DNA of 64,000 nucleotides from Eretmocerus hayati (Eukaryota; Arthropoda; Insecta; Hymenoptera; Aphelinidae): positions 13,012,727-13,076,726 of the forward strand of contig CM056743.1 of assembly GCA_029851415.1 (NCBI GenBank). The letters run 5' to 3'. The notes under the pieces are model-generated. The model saw only the letters and a program-made list of their open reading frames with translations, was not told the origin of the DNA and made no database searches. Made by a program: the position numbers and the translations under genes. This document shows, piece after piece, positions 11,646-22,813 of this stretch. Every line of letters starts with the position of its first letter. Position 1 is the stretch's first letter.

Positions 11646-12121
11646 TCAAGTGTTTTTCAGCAGGCGGAACAAGAGCTCTGAAGTTTTAATGATTTCCTTT
11701 TACTCTCCAAATCAGTATTTTCGTGAATATGGCGTTATACGTGTTGCGCAGGCGGTCCTCACCTAATTTTTCAAGGCTTTTCAACTTTCTAAACATGATT
11801 TTTATGGTTTAAGGAATAGAGGATGCGTCTAAAACTAGGCATCAGTTCGTCTTATCAGTCGTTTTTCATCGTTTATCACGAAATTTGGCATTTTCCACTT
11901 ATTCACGTCTCCAGTCCAGTGCACCGTGGTCACTCGAGCCGGGATCATATGAAATGAGTGAAAATCCCTAGAAAAAACGTGGGTGAGATTGCCGGCGCAC
12001 CAATTATCAGGCAATATCCACGAAAATGCTGATTTGGAAGGTAAAAGAAAATCCTTAAATGGCGTTTTCAATACATTTTTCATCAAATCTTGAAAGCTCT
12101 TGCTCCGCCTGAAAAACTATA
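11646..12121. repeat. Foldback in the MATH-BTB intron, about 475 bp
   Basis: The left arm 'TTTTTCAGCAGGCGGA' is mirrored at 12121. Inner blocks (CCAAATCAGTATTTTCGTG near 11707 against CACGAAAATGCTGATTTGG near 12018) also pair. Arm identity is moderate. No open frame carries a domain. Confidence 0.75.
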
Positions 12122-12125
12122 TAGG

Positions 12126-12606
12126 AGGTAAATTAGTCATTCTAGAAGATCAGATACTCAAAACATCAAGTATAACCTCAAAAAAGCACTGAAAACATCT
12201 GAATACCAAAATTGGGGTTGGCGCATACTGTATCGATGAACTTTTTTCTGCTTCGAGGGTATGTATTCGAAGGGTCAAAAGGTGACTTTCTGTGTTGAGA
12301 TAATTAGTAAAATTCATCTTTGAAGTGAATTGATTTGATAATCCCCATTAATTTATTGTTAAATTATAAATAAATTTGTAAGATTGTTAAAAAATATCTT
12401 CTCGGAGTTTATAATTGAGGATTTTCATCATTGTATCCACACAAATGTAGCCTTTTGACCCTTCGAATACATACCCTTGAAGCACAAATAAGTTCATCGA
12501 TACAGTATGCGCCAACCTCAATTTTGGTATTTACATGTATCCAGTGCTTTTTTGAGGTTATGTTTGATATTTTTGGTGTCTGATTTATCAGAATGGCCAA
12601 TTAACC
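12126..12606. repeat. Foldback in the MATH-BTB intron, with a diverged relative near 21.8-22.05 kb
   Basis: The arms share AACCTCAAAAAAGCACTG, 'GGTTGGCGCATACTGTATCG' and 'CTTCGAATACATACCC'-type blocks in opposite orientation. The same blocks (CTCAAAAAAGTACTGAATA, a 'TATGCGCCAATTTCAATTTT' stretch and a 'GAATACCTACCC' block) recur at 21810-22045, so this is a dispersed repeat family. Confidence 0.75.
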
Positions 12607-12892
12607 ACCAAGACCAACATGAGTTATCTATGGACCCTTCTCTAATTCAACACATACCTTTTGTCTCGCTCACACTCCATAAGTTACAAGTAGGTGTGCG
12701 AGTGAGACTGCAGGTTGTAGGAACTATATATAGGTAGCTCGATAGGTGGTATGAACCTTCAGTGAACGTATTATTGAGTCTTCCCGCAAATTTACATGTA
12801 AATAATGCTGACAGTTTAGTTGGACAATAGTTGAAAGAACCCTGAGCTCCTATGCATACAGTGAGTTTGATCATTACGACGAAAAGGGCATA

Positions 12893-13690
12893 CACTACCG
12901 GTCAGAAGTTTGTATATACCTAATCATCAAACGTCCAAATTAATTCGTTTTCTGTGGTCTCGTAGGTCCAAAATTACTTTAATTTAGATCATTCTGAGAC
13001 TTTTTTGAAATACTTCAGGAAACTCTTTAAATTGATTTGCATTGCGCGCGGTACACCAGATTTCCGTGGGTCGAATCCAAGTCAGACATAAATTGATGGA
13101 CCAAAATGATTAAAAAATCACTTGGAAGTAGAACTCAAAAGCTTCAAAATCCGTGTTTGAGAGTTATTCTAGGTCGTTCCTGGTCCGAGAAAAGACGGTT
13201 TTTCCGGCGAAAGATTATTTTTGGTTACTTCCATCAACAATAAGAAAAAACTTGAGAGGGAAATCAATTATATATCACCGTAAGTCAGATTTTTTCACCT
13301 CCTCTCATGAATTTTGGGACTCATTTTCGAGAGAAATATTTCGTCGGAAAAAGTCATTCATTGGTCATTATCAACGACCAGGAATTAGATTTGAAGCTCT
13401 TATCTATCTTGACTCCTACTTTCAGATACTTACTACATGATTTTGATCTATCTACACACGTTTAATTTGCAACGCATTGAGTTGGGATTGACCCAACTTT
13501 TAGGAATTTACCAAAGAATCCCAAAATCCTGTTGAGCCAGGAAAAAAAAACACAAAGAGTCAAAGTACTTGAAAACAGCTTCAAAATGATCTTAGTTGAA
13601 GTCATTTTGGACCAACGATGCCGCAGGAACTGACATTTCTGATAAGGAACTTTTTATCTTTGGGTGCATTCAAACTTTTGACCGCTAGTG
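12893..13690. mobile_element. Tc1/mariner-type non-autonomous element, 798 bp
   Basis: Terminal inverted repeats: left CACTACCGGTCAGAAGTTTG, right (inverted) CACTAGCGGTCAAAAGTTTG. They are flanked by TA on each side (12891-12892 and 13691-13692). The 'CACTRSCGGTCAAAAGTTTG' ends are typical of Tc1-like transposons. No intact transposase is visible; an internal open frame of 95 codons (13153-13440) has no DDE motif. It sits inside the MATH-BTB intron. Confidence 0.8.
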
Positions 13691-13738
13691 TATTTTACAA
13701 TATAATTTCGATAATGAATAGACAGTTTCGGTACTCAC

Positions 13739-14268
13739 TGTAAATCAGGATAAATTCTGGAGGAACCCTCATCAGTGATCTGGATGCGCAGTCGGAACCA
13801 CTCGTGAACGTAGCAGCCCAGAGACACTATATCAAGGCTATCAAGCCATGCCGATTCACCAGGCCTTATGCCATTTACGGAGCAAGCTTTTTGTTGGAGC
13901 CAGCAACTGCGACGACTGCTGATTTCATCTACTGTTTGATGTTGATAAACGGCCAGAGCAAAAGAGGCACTCGTCATCGTCTCCGACTCTAACGAGATCA
14001 GCTTTGCGTGCAGAGCCATCTTTTGGCAGTTGTCACGTTTCTTTTTCGTGCTGCTGCTGCTCCGTTCTAATTCAAGCTGCCAAACACATTTGTCACCAGT
14101 GACGATGTTTGGTGATTGCAGGCTCCGAAATTCAGCACTTGTTACACTAGACGATTTCACTGTCCACTCAAACACGTACACATTTCGGTTTGACACACGT
14201 TCTATGCTGTTGTTTGCTGAAAATTTATCTGACTGATGACGGTTATTACATTTCGTCGTCATTTCCAT
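13739..14268 (-). CDS. MATH-BTB (TDPOZ/SPOP-like) gene, exon 1: MATH domain
   Basis: Encodes residues 1-176 plus two bases of codon 177. The start is the ATG at 14266-14268 (MEMTTKCNN). From about residue 30 ('VYVFEWTVKSSSV') to about 170 ('EWFRLRIQITDEGSS') the sequence follows the order of a MATH (TRAF-like) domain: an aromatic-Trp-Thr start strand, 'KCVWQLELE' in the place of the usual W-L-L-Y/P strand, and a C-terminal strand leading to a linker. It is diverged from SPOP, so substrate choice cannot be inferred. The donor CA|GTGAGT after Tyr-Pro-Asp-Leu joins exon 2 exactly. Reading through without splicing would stop at once (TGA), which supports the intron. See the exon 2 entry for function. 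Confidence 0.75.
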
Positions 14269-14388
14269 CTTGTTAAACTAACACTGGTATACACTTGGTA
14301 GTTCACTTGGACATCAACTTGTCTGGTTTTGCTTTAGAATGTTGAGGATGATTGTATTAAAATAGAAGTTGTTGGAACGTGACAAGAG

Positions 14389-14764
14389 TTGACGAGAGTT
14401 TCGGACAGACTGCGGAGCAGACCGCAGATCGGAGCAAGTGGTTGGTGCATGCGCTGCGCGCGCATGGTCCATGACATTCGGCATTCGGCATTACGCGGGG
14501 AAATTCAAAATGGCCAACGCTGCTGGTCATATAATACATTGGACAGGCGCATTCAGCAATTTTATGACCACTGTGTTGGCTATTGTATCAACGATGGTTT
14601 TGATGCGAAACATTATTATTCCGTCATCCGTCGACATTATGGTTGTGCCGATGAGCAACTATATGCTTTCCTCTCGAAATTGTCAAAAACGTCATCGAAT
14701 GCCACGGAAAATTCTGAGGAACTATAAAACAAGAACAGATGGCACAAATTATCAGAGTAAATAG
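14389..14764 (+). CDS. Overlapping exon-like open frames upstream of the MATH-BTB gene
   Basis: Two overlapping plus-strand frames (14389-14727 and 14438-14764) lie just upstream of and divergent from the MATH-BTB start. The first ends ...LSKTSSNATENSEEL and looks protein-like from a possible acceptor (GCATTCAG|CAATTT, near 14560). The other is more hydrophobic. Neither starts at a good ATG and no domain is recognised. At most one could be a terminal exon. Confidence 0.2.
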
Positions 14765-16875
14765 TAAAACCAAGCAGGAAAGACGTCGCCTTTTGAGATT
14801 ATTTCTTCGAATAGTAGAATCATAGTTCCTGTGTCAAACGTAAAACACGCAAGCAGGCGCATTAGATTATCCCATAGTAAAAGCATCCAATATCTCACGG
14901 GATATGCATCCTGATGCTTCAGTGACGCTCGGGTGACCCAATTTCGGGAAATGCAATTACACCTTTCATCGATGCATCTCGCCCGTGGCGATATTTCCAC
15001 TATAGTTGTTAATTAGCTGCAATCAGACTGATTTGGAGCATATAGCAGTTTGAGCTTCAAATTCATTTACTTGCTGTGCGAGACCTCAGGACTTTTTGTA
15101 AGCAATAACATGCGTATATTTTTACATTTTTGATTGATAGTTCGTTTTGACAGCTCGTTGGTCAAGTTGTTATGTTAGATTTCTTCGTGTTTCGTTTACT
15201 TGTCACCTAATGTGGAAGGCACTTTTCATTGCGAGTTGTACTACAAATTGAATCAGCGACGCTCGTTTATAAATTTTTTGAAAAATATTACAAAGTTGTG
15301 AAATTAAATTTCTTTCTTTCTACTTTAACGAAATATTACAACTTCAATATCTTCATTTGCGCTGTTCAATAGGATTCTAACAGTATGGAACTTCTGTTCG
15401 TTAGTAAGATCCAAATGGTTATGGTTATCTTCCGTCAAATTCATTTTTATGTATTGAGTTCCAGTACGAGTCGTTTTGAAAGAAACTGTCTGACTAAATA
15501 TTCTATATAGAGTTGAATATTTTGAGCAGAAAAATGGCTAACTAACGACTGATGGAGCCATTATGGCAAAACTGACCAGGCGAGACAAAACTATTTTCTC
15601 TGGATTCATGAATTTCAAAGTAAAATACTCCATCAACATGGATGAGTAATGAGGATCTCGGTTGAAAAATATCGAATGAACTTGTGAATGTATGCATAAA
15701 AATTACAACTAATCCGTTTGCATGGATTTTTGATCGATGCTTTTGTTAGACTTGAAAGCTCTCACAATTTTTTAAGAGTGTTCAAGTCAATGTTGGTCCT
15801 GTTGAAATATAAAATAGATGGTATTGATTCAATTTTTTTCATAGACTGCAAAGCCGTAACGTACTCATTTTTTTTTTTATTTAGATAACGTACTCATTGT
15901 TTGAACCTTTTGCATAGTCCTCTAGAGCTTATTACATGCCACGATACTTATTTTGAGAACCGTATTCATCTGGGTTTATCGTCAACTAAGATATTATCAC
16001 CTGCTGTGCTCGCCATTACATTTTTCAATGTCTCTCAGGAATTAATTCTTTCATTATGATGAATTTGTATCGGATAAATGTCACATACCAATAACATTTC
16101 TACCACTTACTTATCACTTTGATCACATGCCTTTCGGATGTGGGTGATGAATCAGCACGGCCCTCTCATATCTTTCCTGCCTCTGACGGACGTTCATTTG
16201 GGATTTTATGCGATGTCAGCGTTTCTGTTACTTTTGCAGAGTTTTCTCCCTTTGTCAAATCCTTCTCATTTTTCCCGAAGAGTGATTCACCATGTGATAT
16301 CTGCGAGAGCCCAAACCCTCGCTATATTGTGAGAAATAATCACGAGACACTGAGATCAATGAGCCTGTCGAGTATAAGAGTTCTTATTATTCGTGTGAAA
16401 TTCACGCAACTCGTAGTTTTGCGTGGTAATTGAAAACTTGGGCTTACAGCAGACATCTCGTTCTCCTTTGTTCAACCTCTTAAGCAAATAATATGAAATT
16501 CTCTGTTTATCAGTTGGTATGCTTGGTAGCAAATTGGAATGAAATTTTTTAGGAAAGGCGAAGTTGTTTCACTATTTTCACACATATTTTGAGCAGAAAA
16601 AAATTATGTCCGTAGGTATGACTTCAAATTCGCGACTTTCCACCAGAATATCTCAAAATCGTAGATTTTACATCGATTAAAATTACTTTTGAGCGTATAA
16701 CATTGATTCTATTATACTCATAGCACTGGCCACGAACAATCAGCCTTCCTCTTCAATTCCCTTTCTTCCTCATCACTTCAACACCGTTGCGAATATTCTC
16801 GTAGTTTTTGCTTCAAGATATAGCACGATTTTGCGTCATATTTAAAGGTTGCAACAACTTTAATAAGATGTTATT
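14765..16875. other. Intergenic, nothing recognised
   Basis: AT-rich sequence without a supported gene, RNA or inverted repeat. A 104-codon frame at 16119-16433 begins at TTG and has no domain. Confidence 0.35.
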
Positions 16876-16876
16876 A

Positions 16877-17604
16877 GGGTAAGTATGCCCAATATCCCGC
16901 CTTCAGTCATTTCGCCGATAGTTTTGTCCCATCACTTTAATTTCTTTTCTCGACGTACTTTGGCTGATTTTAAAGCTTGTTCCAAGACCTTGAAATTAAG
17001 CTAGGGGTTTTTCAGTCTTAGGCAACCAAAGACGAGCTATCACAACCTCCCCAAAAAGGGATATCTGCGATCTCGCGAGAGGGTGTACCCAACTTGCTCC
17101 CATCATTTAAAACAATGGAATTCGGTGAAAAAGTGCATAAAATCGATTTTATATACGTGCAACTACATTTAAAGCTTCTTCATCGACCCAAATCACCATT
17201 TCCAGCTAATTTTGACGCTATACTGCGGATTCTTTCGAAAAAATCGTATGGAGGCATGTTGGATACACTCCCATGTTGGCTTTATTGTTTTAGAAATCAT
17301 CTCCATGTTTTGCTCATGCAATCACTCCGAATCTGAGTTTTGCCACTTCTAAAGAGGGATTTTGAAGTCCTTGAAATAAAAAAAAAATCGAATGCAGGTA
17401 CAAGTTTTACGAAACGCAATCTTCTCAGTGATTTCTTAGCTGAGCAAGTACAAAGAATGCAAAAATCACTTTTAATTTCCCAGGATACGCAGAAATTATC
17501 ATGGGTCAATCAAAAACATTAATTTCCTGTGATTCCAGCAAAACAACGTAAAAAAAGATCACAGGATCAAAGGGCATATGGGGGCACGTTGGATACACTT
17601 ACCT
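16877..17604. mobile_element. TA-flanked MITE, family with (A/G)GGTAAGT ends, copy 1
   Basis: Left end GGGTAAGTATGCCCAA and right end (inverted) AGGTAAGTGTATCCAA, each flanked by TA (16875-16876, 17605-17606). The 728-bp body has no long open frame. The copy at 27081-27867 has matching ends, so this is one family. TA duplication points to the Tc1/mariner/pogo group. Confidence 0.65.
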
Positions 17605-18033
17605 TATTAAGAATAATATTTTTGAAAATGTTGACCGAGGTTCAAGACGCGACAGTATTCATAGATACCTTCCCTGATGTCATATTTATACAATAAAAAT
17701 CTCAAATTATGATACTTTCTCCAATCACCACATGAATTTGAGTTTACGAGACCACTTCGTTTTCTCTAATTATTTCAGAATGACCAAAAAAGAATTAAAT
17801 TTACTCGAGAAGAAAGTTTCGTTTTCCGTTCCAGGCTTGAACTAGATCAGGGCTACACTCATAGAAGAGATACTCTATGAAATATATCATGCCGGTCCTC
17901 TTATGCGCCCCCCTCGGCAAAATTATCTTAATTAGATCGCGAGCCTGTCACAATTTATGCACTATGACGCACCAACCGCTCCGGTTTTGCGAGTGGACTT
18001 GATCGGCCTACTTTTGTATTAGTTTTACTTATA

Positions 18034-20345
18034 CAGTGAAACCTGTGTACATTGGACACCTTCGGTGCAAGAGAAAAGTGTCCAATGTAGGCAGGTGGCC
18101 AATGTACCCAACACCGGCTGGAAAGTCACGACAAATCATGTAAACACGATGAATATGGATTATTTTTAATATGTTGTCATCAGAATTCGTCATACATATA
18201 TAAACCCTTGTTGATGCTTGAAATTATCGTCGACAATACAGTAATACTTCACACTGGTTTAAAAAAATTGCTAATTTTTGATTGAACTGGACATTTATGG
18301 GAAAATAGTTCTTTTTCATACTCGATATTAACGTTGTACAAATCACTCATACATTGAGGTAAATGGACGGATGCAAATTTCATAAACTCTTTCAGATGCA
18401 ATTGAGCTTCTTCATAGCTAGGTACACTTGTCACATTCTCTAGAGATGAATCTTCACTATCACTGTCATCAGAACGAACATTCCTGCTTGAACTACCAGC
18501 CAATACACTCTCTAAGATTGCGTCTGGCGAACTAAGTGATTCTTCGTGAACTTGCAAGTGATCATCACAACCCACAATTTCTTGCGCCGAACAGATGTCT
18601 TCTCGTAACTCCGCAGGCAATGCTTCTATTATCGGGCCTAGGACATCACTAGCCGATCTCACATTTCCATCTGCTTCCAAGCCATCGTTATTCAATTCTT
18701 GTGCAAATCCAGCTCGTTTAAAACACTTCAAAATTGTTGTGGAAGACACCTCGTTCCATGCCGCAGCAATCCACCTCACAGCATGATAAACTGAGATGGA
18801 CTTGATGAAGTTTGTTCTCTCGATACCTGTTTCCAGCTTACTGACAATGTGTTGTAGCATCAGCTTCCTATAGTTCAATTTTACATTCTGAATAATACCT
18901 TGATCAAGAGGCTGCACTTCTGAAGTCAAGTTTGGAGGCAAAAATTCTATTTTCACATTACTGAAAGACATGGAGCATTTGTGGCTCGATGCATTATCAA
19001 CAAAAATGATTATCTTCCTTCCAGCAAGTTTCATTTTTATGTTTACAATTTTAGCCCATTCTGTGAAATAAATCGAAGTCATCCAAGCTTTCTGGTTTGA
19101 TTTCCATATTACAGGTAAATTGTTTATATCAACACGATTTTCACGAAACGCACGAGGGTATGCGGAGTTACCAATCACAAAGGGTTTCAATTTTTCTCCG
19201 GTTGCGCTGCAACAAAACAATACACTCAGTCTCTCTTTGGCTAATTTCCCCCCCTTGCAAGGGTCATCTTTTGCAACATAACTTTTGCGCAAAAGTTGCC
19301 TATAGTTGATAGCTCCTTCGTCGCCATTGAATATATCACAGAGTTCGTACCCTTCCGTTTTTTCTGGGAGTTTTGACTTCCAATCCGTTGCAGCTTGCAA
19401 ATCGGCATCGGCTGACTGTCCAGAAAGAGTGCAGTATTGGATGTTGTTTCTGGTCAAAAAACTTTGAAGCCACCCGTTACTCGCATGGAAGTTATCAATA
19501 TTCAATGATTCTGCCACTCTCAAAGCTTTAGTTTGAAGCAGAGGCCCTGATACTGGAATATTAGCTGCACGACACTTCGCGAAGAATTCAAACATTGCAA
19601 TGTTGATACGTTCATTTTCAGTTTGTCGCAACTTTCGTTTCCTTTCACCATCACAATTTTCATTCCACAACCGCAAAACTTTTTCACTGCCATCAGCTAT
19701 ATTCCCGACTGTTGATTTTGAAATTGAGAACTGTTCGGCAATTTTCCGATGACTCTGACCTTTGCTGAGTGCATCAAGCACTTCTTTTTTCTTCTCGATG
19801 GTCAACTCGTTGTATTTTCTCTTTTTGCCACGATTCATTATATTTGATCAAAACAAAAACACCAACGAAATAACGACGTTACTTGGAATGATGCTCGAAA
19901 TTACACACGCTATAAATGTACGAGCGACAAGCAAATCACATGAGCGATGAGCAATAAACACGGCAATGTGAAATTGTAAACGCGTCAATGGACAGAGTTA
20001 GATACTGCGATGAGAGGGAAAGAGTGAGTAGACGAACGAGAAGGATAGTGTGAAGTCAGAAAACCGAATAGCTGTGTGAGTGAGATGTGACAAGGAAAAT
20101 GTACACTGCTCACGAATATCAAATGTATATAATTCTAAGATTGGCCAATGTACACAGTGAAAATTACTTGTTCGGTGCACGTTCATGGTGTCCAGAGTAG
20201 GCAGGTGGCCAATGTACAGAGGTGGCCAATGTACACGGATAATTTTACATAAGAAACAATGGGCTGAAATCCGGTGCAGCGGAAAAGTGTCCAAAGTCGA
20301 CAGGTGGCCAATGTACCAAGGTGGCCAATGTAACAGGTTTTACTG
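18034..20345 (-). mobile_element. Complete Tigger/pogo-type DNA transposon, 2312 bp
   Basis: Terminal inverted repeats CAGTGAAACCTGTGTACATT (left) and CAGTAAAACCTGTTACATTG (right, inverted), flanked by TA on both sides (18032-18033 and 20346-20347). Near the ends, 'GGTGGCCAATGTA' and 'GTGTCCAATGTA' motifs recur several times in both end regions. These are probably transposase-binding subterminal repeats. The single ORF (18249-19838) is intact, so the copy appears complete and possibly recent. Confidence 0.92.
18249..19838 (-). CDS. Tigger/pogo transposase (DDE_1 superfamily), intact 529 aa
   Basis: Catalyses cut-and-paste transposition in the nucleus. The N terminus (residues 10-48, with ALSKGQSHRKIAEQFSIS) is a psq/CENP-B-type helix-turn-helix. 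A second, Tc5/CENP-B-type DNA-binding domain spans about 70-135 ('VSGPLLQTKALRVAE', 'NGWLQSFLTRNN'). The catalytic DDD core shows D173 (IFNGDEGAINYR), D281 (IIIFVDNASSH) and D312 (VQPLDQGIIQNVKLNYR); D281 and D312 are 31 residues apart, normal for pogo/Tigger. An acidic Ser/Asp-rich region (SDDSDSEDSS) and the C terminus SKISNFFKP follow. No stop or frameshift occurs. One oddity: the usual N-x-D-E-T-G-L after the first Asp is N-G-D-E-G-A-I here. Start ATG at 19836-19838. Single exon. Confidence 0.95.
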   Translation of the reverse strand: MNRGKKRKYNELTIEKKKEVLDALSKGQSHRKIAEQFSISKSTVGNIADGSEKVLRLWNENCDGERKRKLRQTENERINIAMFEFFAKCRAANIPVSGPLLQTKALRVAESLNIDNFHASNGWLQSFLTRNNIQYCTLSGQSADADLQAATDWKSKLPEKTEGYELCDIFNGDEGAINYRQLLRKSYVAKDDPCKGGKLAKERLSVLFCCSATGEKLKPFVIGNSAYPRAFRENRVDINNLPVIWKSNQKAWMTSIYFTEWAKIVNIKMKLAGRKIIIFVDNASSHKCSMSFSNVKIEFLPPNLTSEVQPLDQGIIQNVKLNYRKLMLQHIVSKLETGIERTNFIKSISVYHAVRWIAAAWNEVSSTTILKCFKRAGFAQELNNDGLEADGNVRSASDVLGPIIEALPAELREDICSAQEIVGCDDHLQVHEESLSSPDAILESVLAGSSSRNVRSDDSDSEDSSLENVTSVPSYEEAQLHLKEFMKFASVHLPQCMSDLYNVNIEYEKELFSHKCPVQSKISNFFKPV

Positions 20346-21785
20346 TAATAGGAGGAGATAGAGGATGTATCTCATTGTATCAAATACATGCCAAAGTAGC
20401 TGAAGAATCGAATGAGTGCCAGTCAAATAGGGAAGGTCAATTCGTCTCCATATGTAAAATGTTACCCAACTGAACAATTATTCATCTTTGGTTGAACCCA
20501 TTCACTCACAATGTTCATTATAATTGGCAATATTTTTTTCTTATTATTACTCTTTTTTCTTTCTGATACGTCAGATAAATCTGGAAAATCCTCATTTACA
20601 GAAATTAATACAGACCAGAAGTTGAGGCCAAATACCTAATTGCAGGCAAGAAAATACATTCTGAATGCCAGAAATACGTTTCTCGATGTCCCAAGCTCAC
20701 GGTAGTGAGTGGGTTAAAGACGATTTCAGTATATTTTAACAAATTAACATGCTTCAGTTTGGAACTAGGTGAAAATATGGTAAACGAGAAACTCGTAGTC
20801 ATTTATACGATAATCGAACTGTATTTCATCGATGCATTTATAAAAGTAAGCAATGGTTGAAGGTATATTGCTATTCCATGTAAGTAAGCGTCACATTGCA
20901 CGAGAAAGAAACTTGAGCTGCATATTTCTTGGGTCTTCAAGAGTAGCTAAAAGGAATATCAATTATGCACGCGCGTTCAGCCGGGAAAATTATCAAACAA
21001 GCGTGACGATCGTCGAGAAACCGGCAAAGGCACTCGCCAGACCATTATAATACCGTAATAGAAATCGCTCGACCGACATTCTTTTAAACTTATAAGTAAA
21101 ATGACGACGATGTTCGAGAACGATCGAATGACAAAACTATCGGTAGCTCGTCGCTGTCTGTATGGATAAATTATTCAAATAAAATTCTCAAAGAGACTAG
21201 AAGTGGTTTTTGGAATGATACTGGTTGTGAGTGCGGGGTCTCTGGGTTATTTGTTCAATAAAGAGACCCAGAAATACGTCTTGAAAGAATTTTATTCGGC
21301 GCGAATAGTGTAGATTTAAAGGTTCTACGGTAATTTGAAATAAAAAGGAGTTATTTCAGTATCTCTGTAAAAAATTGAGGGATCATGAAACAAAATAAGT
21401 TGAAATTTTCACATGTGTTCTAGATTCAATTGTAGAAGATTAATCAAGAATTCAAGAAATACTCAGCTTCGTTATCAAAAGTGATCCTGACCTAAGAGAA
21501 TCTAACGGTTCAAATAGCAACTCATGTTTGTCGTTGAAGAATTTTATGCAGGACTTCTACACGATCACGTGTACTGAAGAAAAATTGAAATGACCACCAG
21601 AGAATATTTTCACTTGCCAACCAGACTCGAAATGGAAATCCAGCCACATAACAATTGAATTGATAAGTCACAAGACCTTGGTCACTGAACATTCTTCAAA
21701 TTTCTACCATATTAGTGATCTTAGAGCTCATATTTACCTTTAAATCTACTTTATATTGGTTGTAAATGTGCCAATCTGATTGCTC
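20346..21785. other. Intergenic, nothing recognised
   Basis: No supported gene or inverted repeat. Open frames are short, without motifs. Confidence 0.35.
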
Positions 21786-22045
21786 AGATACTGAAAATAT
21801 CGAACATAGACTCAAAAAAGTACTGAATATTGCTACTAATGAACATATCATAGATTCTGAGGTGATATTCGTGAATAATTTTACAAAGATATTGATAATT
21901 AAAGAATAAATTTATGGAAAGTTAATGAAATTTAAAGCAAAAAAGTTGCCTCTTGACCCTTTGAATACCTACCCCCAGCACAGACATGCTCATCGATAGA
22001 GTATGCGCCAATTTCAATTTTTGTATTTAGATATATTTTAGATGT
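21785..22045. repeat. Diverged copy of the intronic foldback family
   Basis: Shares ordered blocks with 12126-12606: CTCAAAAAAGTACTGAATA, a 'CTTGACCCTTTGAATACCTA' block, and a 'TATGCGCCAATTTC' block. It lies between unrelated AT-rich flanks. Confidence 0.6.
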
Positions 22046-22813
22046 ATTCAGTATGACTATTTAATAAGGTACGATGACATCATTCATCTTTATCCATCTG
22101 TACAGAGAAAAATAAAGACGTGACCTATATGCAATATTTTCTCCGCATACCTAATATCTATGGCACGATTAAAAATCTTGGTGCAGCCTGGGTCTGTTTA
22201 GGATCGTGTAACTTTTGACTGCTGATGGTTGATTTGCATACAGTAGACGCTAATAACAATGCAATACTTTCGCCTATTTGCCTCGATATGTTTGACCTCG
22301 TTGAGGATCAAGCCACCCAATTTTTACAGTTCACAATGCTTTCTTCTCAACATCTTAAAAGCAATATTCTACTAATGAAAATTTGGTGTTGTTCGATCTG
22401 TAAACCCTAAGCATGCTTTGGAATTCATCATATACTAAAAAACTAACAATTTTAAAATTTTTGAAGTCATTGAATTTGAGAAGTGAATAACCTGGTTTCC
22501 GGATATTCACTTTTTGTTTTTTATACGTATGCCTGCCGTAGAGTAGTCGGGCAACATTTTCCAAGTAGGTCTATTGGAAACTTCAAATAGTTCTGATTCT
22601 GATCGATGCCGGAATTGCGGTATAATTATGTACGAGTGAATTTTTTTTTCTGCAACGTGTCACGAGGGTATTCCATGAATAGTGGATAAACTTGAAGAAA
22701 AAAGTGATCGATTCCTTACGAAAACCGCGGAGATTCATCATTTATATCTTTGAAGAAATAGAATCTGGGGATTTCCATATTGCACATATTTGAACCTCAG
22801 CCCATAGTGACCT

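Larger units (their letters stand above)
11338..13738 (-). other. Intron of the MATH-BTB gene, packed with three transposable elements
   Basis: Donor ..TTTACA|GTGAGT at 13738 and acceptor TTTCAG at 11338 (minus strand). The 2,401-bp intron holds a foldback at 11646-12121, another at 12126-12606, and a TA-flanked Tc1/mariner-type element at 12893-13690. Little unique sequence remains between them. Confidence 0.75.

Noticed and set aside
16119..16433. 104-codon plus-strand frame
   Set aside because: Non-ATG start, no domain, no splice context.
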